A DNA stretch of 33,519 nucleotides from a bacterium (GTDB taxonomy: Bacteria > Krumholzibacteriota > Krumholzibacteriia > JACNKJ01): the NCBI GenBank assembly GCA_016873475.1, contig VGXI01000010.1, positions 1 to 33,519 of the forward strand. Reading direction: 5' to 3'. Position 1 is the first letter of the stretch. Each line of letters opens with the position of its first letter. The position numbers and the translations under genes were made by a program. Below the pieces are notes generated by a model that was given only the letters and a program-made list of their open reading frames with translations, did no database searches and had not been told where the DNA came from. Positions 30,935 to 33,519 of this stretch are shown piece by piece.

Positions 30935-31882
30935 ATGCGGAGCGACGACGCGGGCCTCTGGGCCATTCTCGGCGCCTTCCTGTTCAGCATCCTGCTGATG
31001 GCGGGGCTGCTCACGCTGGCGCAGCGCGAGTACGTCCGCGGGCTGCGCGAGCGCCAGCTCGTCGGCGTGCAGACCCGCCTCGGCGCCGAGGCGCTCCTCG
31101 TCGTGCGCGTCGGCGCCGGCGCCGCGCTCGGCGATCCCGAGGCGAAGCTCTGGCGCGAGGCGCCGGCCACCCAGATCGCCCTGCTGCCGCAGAATGTGGC
31201 CCTGCCGGCGATCACGGAGACGGCGGTGGCGAGCATCGCGCTGCAGGCGGTCACCGACGGCGAGCGCATCGCCTTTCGCCTGAGCTGGCCGGACGCCACG
31301 CGCGACCGCGCGCAGGAGGTCACCCGCTTCGGCGACGCCGCCGCGCTGCAGTTCCCCCTCGCCGAGGACGCCACCTACATGATGGGCGCCGCGGGCAAGC
31401 GCGTGCAGATCCTGCACTGGAAGGCGCTCTGGCAGCGCGACGTCGACGAGGGCTTCCAGGACGTGCAGGACCTGCATCCCAACTACTGGGTCGACCTCTA
31501 CTGGTTCGCCGCGGGCAGCTTCCCGCAGCGCGTGCCCGAGGACTTCGCCGACACCCGCGCCCAGGCCTGGTTCCCGGCGCGCGCGGCGGGCAACCCGATC
31601 GCCCAGTGGAATCGTGTCGAGCCGATCGAGGAACTGATCGCCGAGGGCTTCGGCACGCTCACGGCGCAGCGCGAGAGCGCGAGCGCCGGACGCGCCGTCT
31701 GGCGCGAAGGCCGCTGGTGGCTCACCGTCGTCCGCCCGCTCGAGACGCAGGACCCGAACGACTACCAGTTCCGCCTCGATCGGCCGGGCAGCGTGGGCGT
31801 CGCCATCTGGGACGGCAGCGCCGGCAACGTGGGCGGCCGCAAGCAGTACTCGCCCTGGCTCCGCTTCGAGGTGCAGGGATGA
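30935..31882 (+). CDS. Heme-b gamma subunit, ethylbenzene dehydrogenase type, N-terminally membrane anchored
   Basis: A predicted b-heme subunit that connects the enzyme to the respiratory chain. The 315-residue product begins with one hydrophobic helix (LWAILGAFLFSILLMAGLLTLA) that looks like an anchor rather than a cleaved signal. A beta-sandwich domain follows with IAFRLSWPDAT, FPLAEDATYMMGAAGKRVQILHWKA, DLYWFAAGSFP and WWLTVVRPLE. The Met-Met-Gly and Lys in the MMGAAGKRVQILHWKA block correspond in position to the axial-ligand region of EbdC-type subunits; that assignment is by family recall. It starts 12 bp after the beta gene and overlaps the chaperone by ATGA. No NarI-type integral membrane cytochrome is present. 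Confidence 0.82.
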   Translation: MRSDDAGLWAILGAFLFSILLMAGLLTLAQREYVRGLRERQLVGVQTRLGAEALLVVRVGAGAALGDPEAKLWREAPATQIALLPQNVALPAITETAVASIALQAVTDGERIAFRLSWPDATRDRAQEVTRFGDAAALQFPLAEDATYMMGAAGKRVQILHWKALWQRDVDEGFQDVQDLHPNYWVDLYWFAAGSFPQRVPEDFADTRAQAWFPARAAGNPIAQWNRVEPIEELIAEGFGTLTAQRESASAGRAVWREGRWWLTVVRPLETQDPNDYQFRLDRPGSVGVAIWDGSAGNVGGRKQYSPWLRFEVQG

Positions 31883-32595
31883 AAGAGCAGGCGCGCGCGC
31901 TTGCCCTGGCCGATCTCCTGTTTCTCCTGGCCGAGTTGTTGCGCGCGCCGGCGGCAGGCGCGCGCAGCCTGCCCGCCGCCGATCGCGCCGCGCTGACTGC
32001 GCTGCTCGCCGGGGCGGGCCTGGCGAGCCCGCAGCGCGCGGCGGCCCTGCTCGCCGACTGCCTCGCGCGAGCGGGGCGCGAGCCCGCCGCCCTCGCCGAG
32101 GCGCAGAGCGCGCTCTTCGAGGGCGCCGCGCCCTGCGCCGCGAACGAGACGGCCTTCGTGCGCCGCGACAAGGGCGCGCTGCTCGCCGACATCGCCGGCT
32201 TCTACCGCGCCTTCGGCTTTGCGCCCGCGGCCGGCACGGGCGAGAAGGCCGATCATCTCGGCGCCGAGCTCGAGTTCGTCGCGCTGCTGCTGGTCATGCG
32301 CGCGCAGGCGGCGGCCGCCGGCGAGGCCGAAGCGGCGGCAGTCACGCACGAGGCGCTCTGCGCCTACTGGGCCGACCACCTCGGCGAGTGGCTGCCCGCC
32401 TTCTGCGCGCGCCTGGCCGCGCTGGCCCCGGACCGCCATCACCGCCGCCTCGCGCGCCTGCTCGCGCTGGCCGGCACGCGGGTCGCCGCCGAGCTCGGCC
32501 TCGTCTTCGGCGAGAGCGCGCCGCCCCTGCCGCCGCCGGGCGACGAGGAGGCCGAGGCCTTCCGCTGCGGGCTGCTGCGCCCGACCGGCGCCTAG
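31879..32595 (+). CDS. TorD/NarJ-family molybdoenzyme maturation chaperone
   Basis: A dedicated chaperone that would hold the alpha subunit during cofactor insertion and check Tat export. The 238-residue, helix-rich, Ala-rich product has ALADLLFLLAELLRAP at the N-terminus, an AQSALFEG segment and CAANETAFVRRDKGALLADIAGFYRAFGF (the C..NE......... K..LLADIAGFY block typical of TorD). KADHLGAELEFVALLLVMRA and WADHLGEWLPAFCARLA follow. ATG 31879 overlaps the gamma stop and GAGG lies six bases upstream. It is the last gene of the operon. Its TAG shares CTAG with the stop of the convergent amidohydrolase. Confidence 0.85.
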   Translation: MKEQARALALADLLFLLAELLRAPAAGARSLPAADRAALTALLAGAGLASPQRAAALLADCLARAGREPAALAEAQSALFEGAAPCAANETAFVRRDKGALLADIAGFYRAFGFAPAAGTGEKADHLGAELEFVALLLVMRAQAAAAGEAEAAAVTHEALCAYWADHLGEWLPAFCARLAALAPDRHHRRLARLLALAGTRVAAELGLVFGESAPPLPPPGDEEAEAFRCGLLRPTGA

Positions 32596-33519
32596 GCCGG
32601 AAAGGGCCTGAGCGCCGCGAAGGCGTGGGCGATGCCGCCGATCACCGACAGGCCCGGCACGCGGTAGCCCGAGAGCAGGGCGCCCTCGATCGCCTCGAGC
32701 GCGCCGCGCCGCCCGCCGCGGCTTCCCGCGAGGTCGAAGGCGACGAAGTCCGCCGGCCCGCCGGCCGTCAGCTCGCCGCGCTCGGGGCAGCCGAGGGCGA
32801 GGGCGCCGGCCCGCGTCGCCATCCAGAGGATCTGCTCGGGGCCGAGCGCGGGCTGCGCGCGCCGCGCCAGCGTGCAGGTGAGCGGCAGGTTGAGCGTGGG
32901 GCTGCTGGCCAGCGAGTCGGTGCCGAGGGCGACGGGCAGGCCGGCGGCGAGCATGGCCACCACCGGGTGCGGGTCCGCGCCGCCGTGGAACCAAGGCACG
33001 GAGCCCGGGCAGTAGGCGATGGCCGTCGCCGGGCGCGCGGCGAGGCGGGCGATCTCCGCGGGTTCGAGCCAGGTGCCATGCACGAGGAGCAGCGGCGCCG
33101 CGAGCGGGACGCTCGCCAGCCACTCGCCGAGGCCATCCGGCGCGGCGGCGGACCAGGCCGCGGGCTCCGTCCAGCCGAGGCGCGCGTGCAGGTCGGCGAA
33201 GGGGCCGCTCGCGGCATCGAGGAAACGGCGCTCGGCTTCGGATTCGGCGAGGTGCATGGCGACGGGCAGCGCGCTCTCTCGGGCCAGGTCGAAGCAGGCG
33301 GTGACGAGCGCCGGGTGGCTGCTGTAGGGCGCGTGTGGACTGAGGCCGGCCAGCAGCGCGCCGGGCGCTGCGAGAACGGGCGGCGGCGCCGCAGCGAGCG
33401 CGGCGCGGGCCCCCGCCAGCGCGCGCTCACGCGCCGCGGGCTCCCAGCCCAGCACTTCGCGGTAGCCGCGCAGGGTGAGCGGCGGGGTCAGCTCGGCGAG
33501 TAGGCTGCGCACGTCCGCC
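32592..33519 (-). CDS. Amidohydrolase-superfamily deaminase/hydrolase, N-terminus outside window
   Basis: A metal-dependent hydrolase of the chlorohydrolase/deaminase branch (as in MtaD or aminodeoxyfutalosine deaminase). The visible 309 residues include GLSPHAPYSSHPALV (metal His), AMHLAESEAERRFL, LLVHGTWLEPAEIARLA, AIAYCPGSVPWFHGG, VALGTDSLASSPTLNL (metal Asp) and the closing GELTAGGPADFVAFDL of the small beta domain. The N-terminal HxH motif must lie beyond the window, and the frame is open to the edge (the GTG at 33512 is internal). The substrate cannot be predicted. It converges on the TorD-like gene with overlapping stops. Confidence 0.85.
   Translation of the reverse strand, partial: ADVRSLLAELTPPLTLRGYREVLGWEPAARERALAGARAALAAAPPPVLAAPGALLAGLSPHAPYSSHPALVTACFDLARESALPVAMHLAESEAERRFLDAASGPFADLHARLGWTEPAAWSAAAPDGLGEWLASVPLAAPLLLVHGTWLEPAEIARLAARPATAIAYCPGSVPWFHGGADPHPVVAMLAAGLPVALGTDSLASSPTLNLPLTCTLARRAQPALGPEQILWMATRAGALALGCPERGELTAGGPADFVAFDLAGSRGGRRGALEAIEGALLSGYRVPGLSVIGGIAHAFAALRPFPA

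Overview
The window is dense, GC-rich bacterial DNA with 29 protein genes, two of them cut by the window ends. I see no RNA genes, insertion sequences or CRISPR arrays. The cell is Gram-negative: a complete Tol-Pal operon is present, with periplasmic and lipoprotein products. Three large secreted proteins end in an Ig-like FlgD/sorting-type C-terminal domain, which is common in GC-rich uncultured FCB-related lineages such as Eisenbacteria or Krumholzibacteria. That placement is an inference.

Layout. (1) 1-1288: the 3' part of a fused trpCF gene. (2) 1285-6288, minus strand: tolQ-tolR-tolA-tolB-pal-cpoB. (3) 6289-9223: a 334-bp divergent promoter region, then a secreted heparinase II/III-like polysaccharide-degrading enzyme. 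(4) 9284-15465, plus strand: trpB, trpA, a Wzz-like chain-length protein, an O-antigen ligase/polymerase-like membrane protein, a small membrane protein and a BtpA-family TIM barrel. (5) 15466-19052, minus strand: two tandem paralogous secreted metzincin-type metalloproteases. (6) 19230-20942: a small unknown gene diverging from a histidinol-phosphate aminotransferase. (7) 21083-24275: four tightly spaced membrane-protein genes of unknown function, ordered as two repeats of [anchored alpha/beta protein + polytopic protein]. (8) 24272-26096: a small membrane protein and a GT4-type glycosyltransferase. (9) 26258-32595: a respiratory operon encoding a Tat-exported nitrite oxidoreductase/nitrate reductase-type molybdoenzyme (alpha, beta, heme-b gamma subunits) plus a TorD-like chaperone. 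(10) 32592-33519: the 3' part of an amidohydrolase on the minus strand.

How the parts work together. trpCF, trpB and trpA supply the last steps of tryptophan synthesis but are split by about 8 kb holding the opposing tol-pal operon and the lyase gene. The Tol-Pal genes keep the classic order and couple the inner-membrane motor to the outer membrane. The molybdoenzyme operon is preceded by a 20-bp perfect palindrome with a TTGAC-N4-GTCAA core. It sits exactly where a class II CRP/FNR-family activator would bind relative to a -10 element, so anoxia- or nitrogen-oxide-responsive control is likely.

Genome style. Promoters can be read directly as TTGNC-like -35, 17 bp, then a GCTANNNT-type -10. 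Three genes that lack a Shine-Dalgarno sequence have the -10 placed so that transcription would start at or just before the start codon, so they are candidate leaderless genes. Stop usage is amber-heavy (19 TAG, 9 TGA, 1 TAA by my count), and all three abutting convergent gene pairs share one CTAG as both stop codons. The best candidates for an undescribed system are the four-gene membrane cassette and, for regulation, the palindrome-controlled molybdoenzyme operon.
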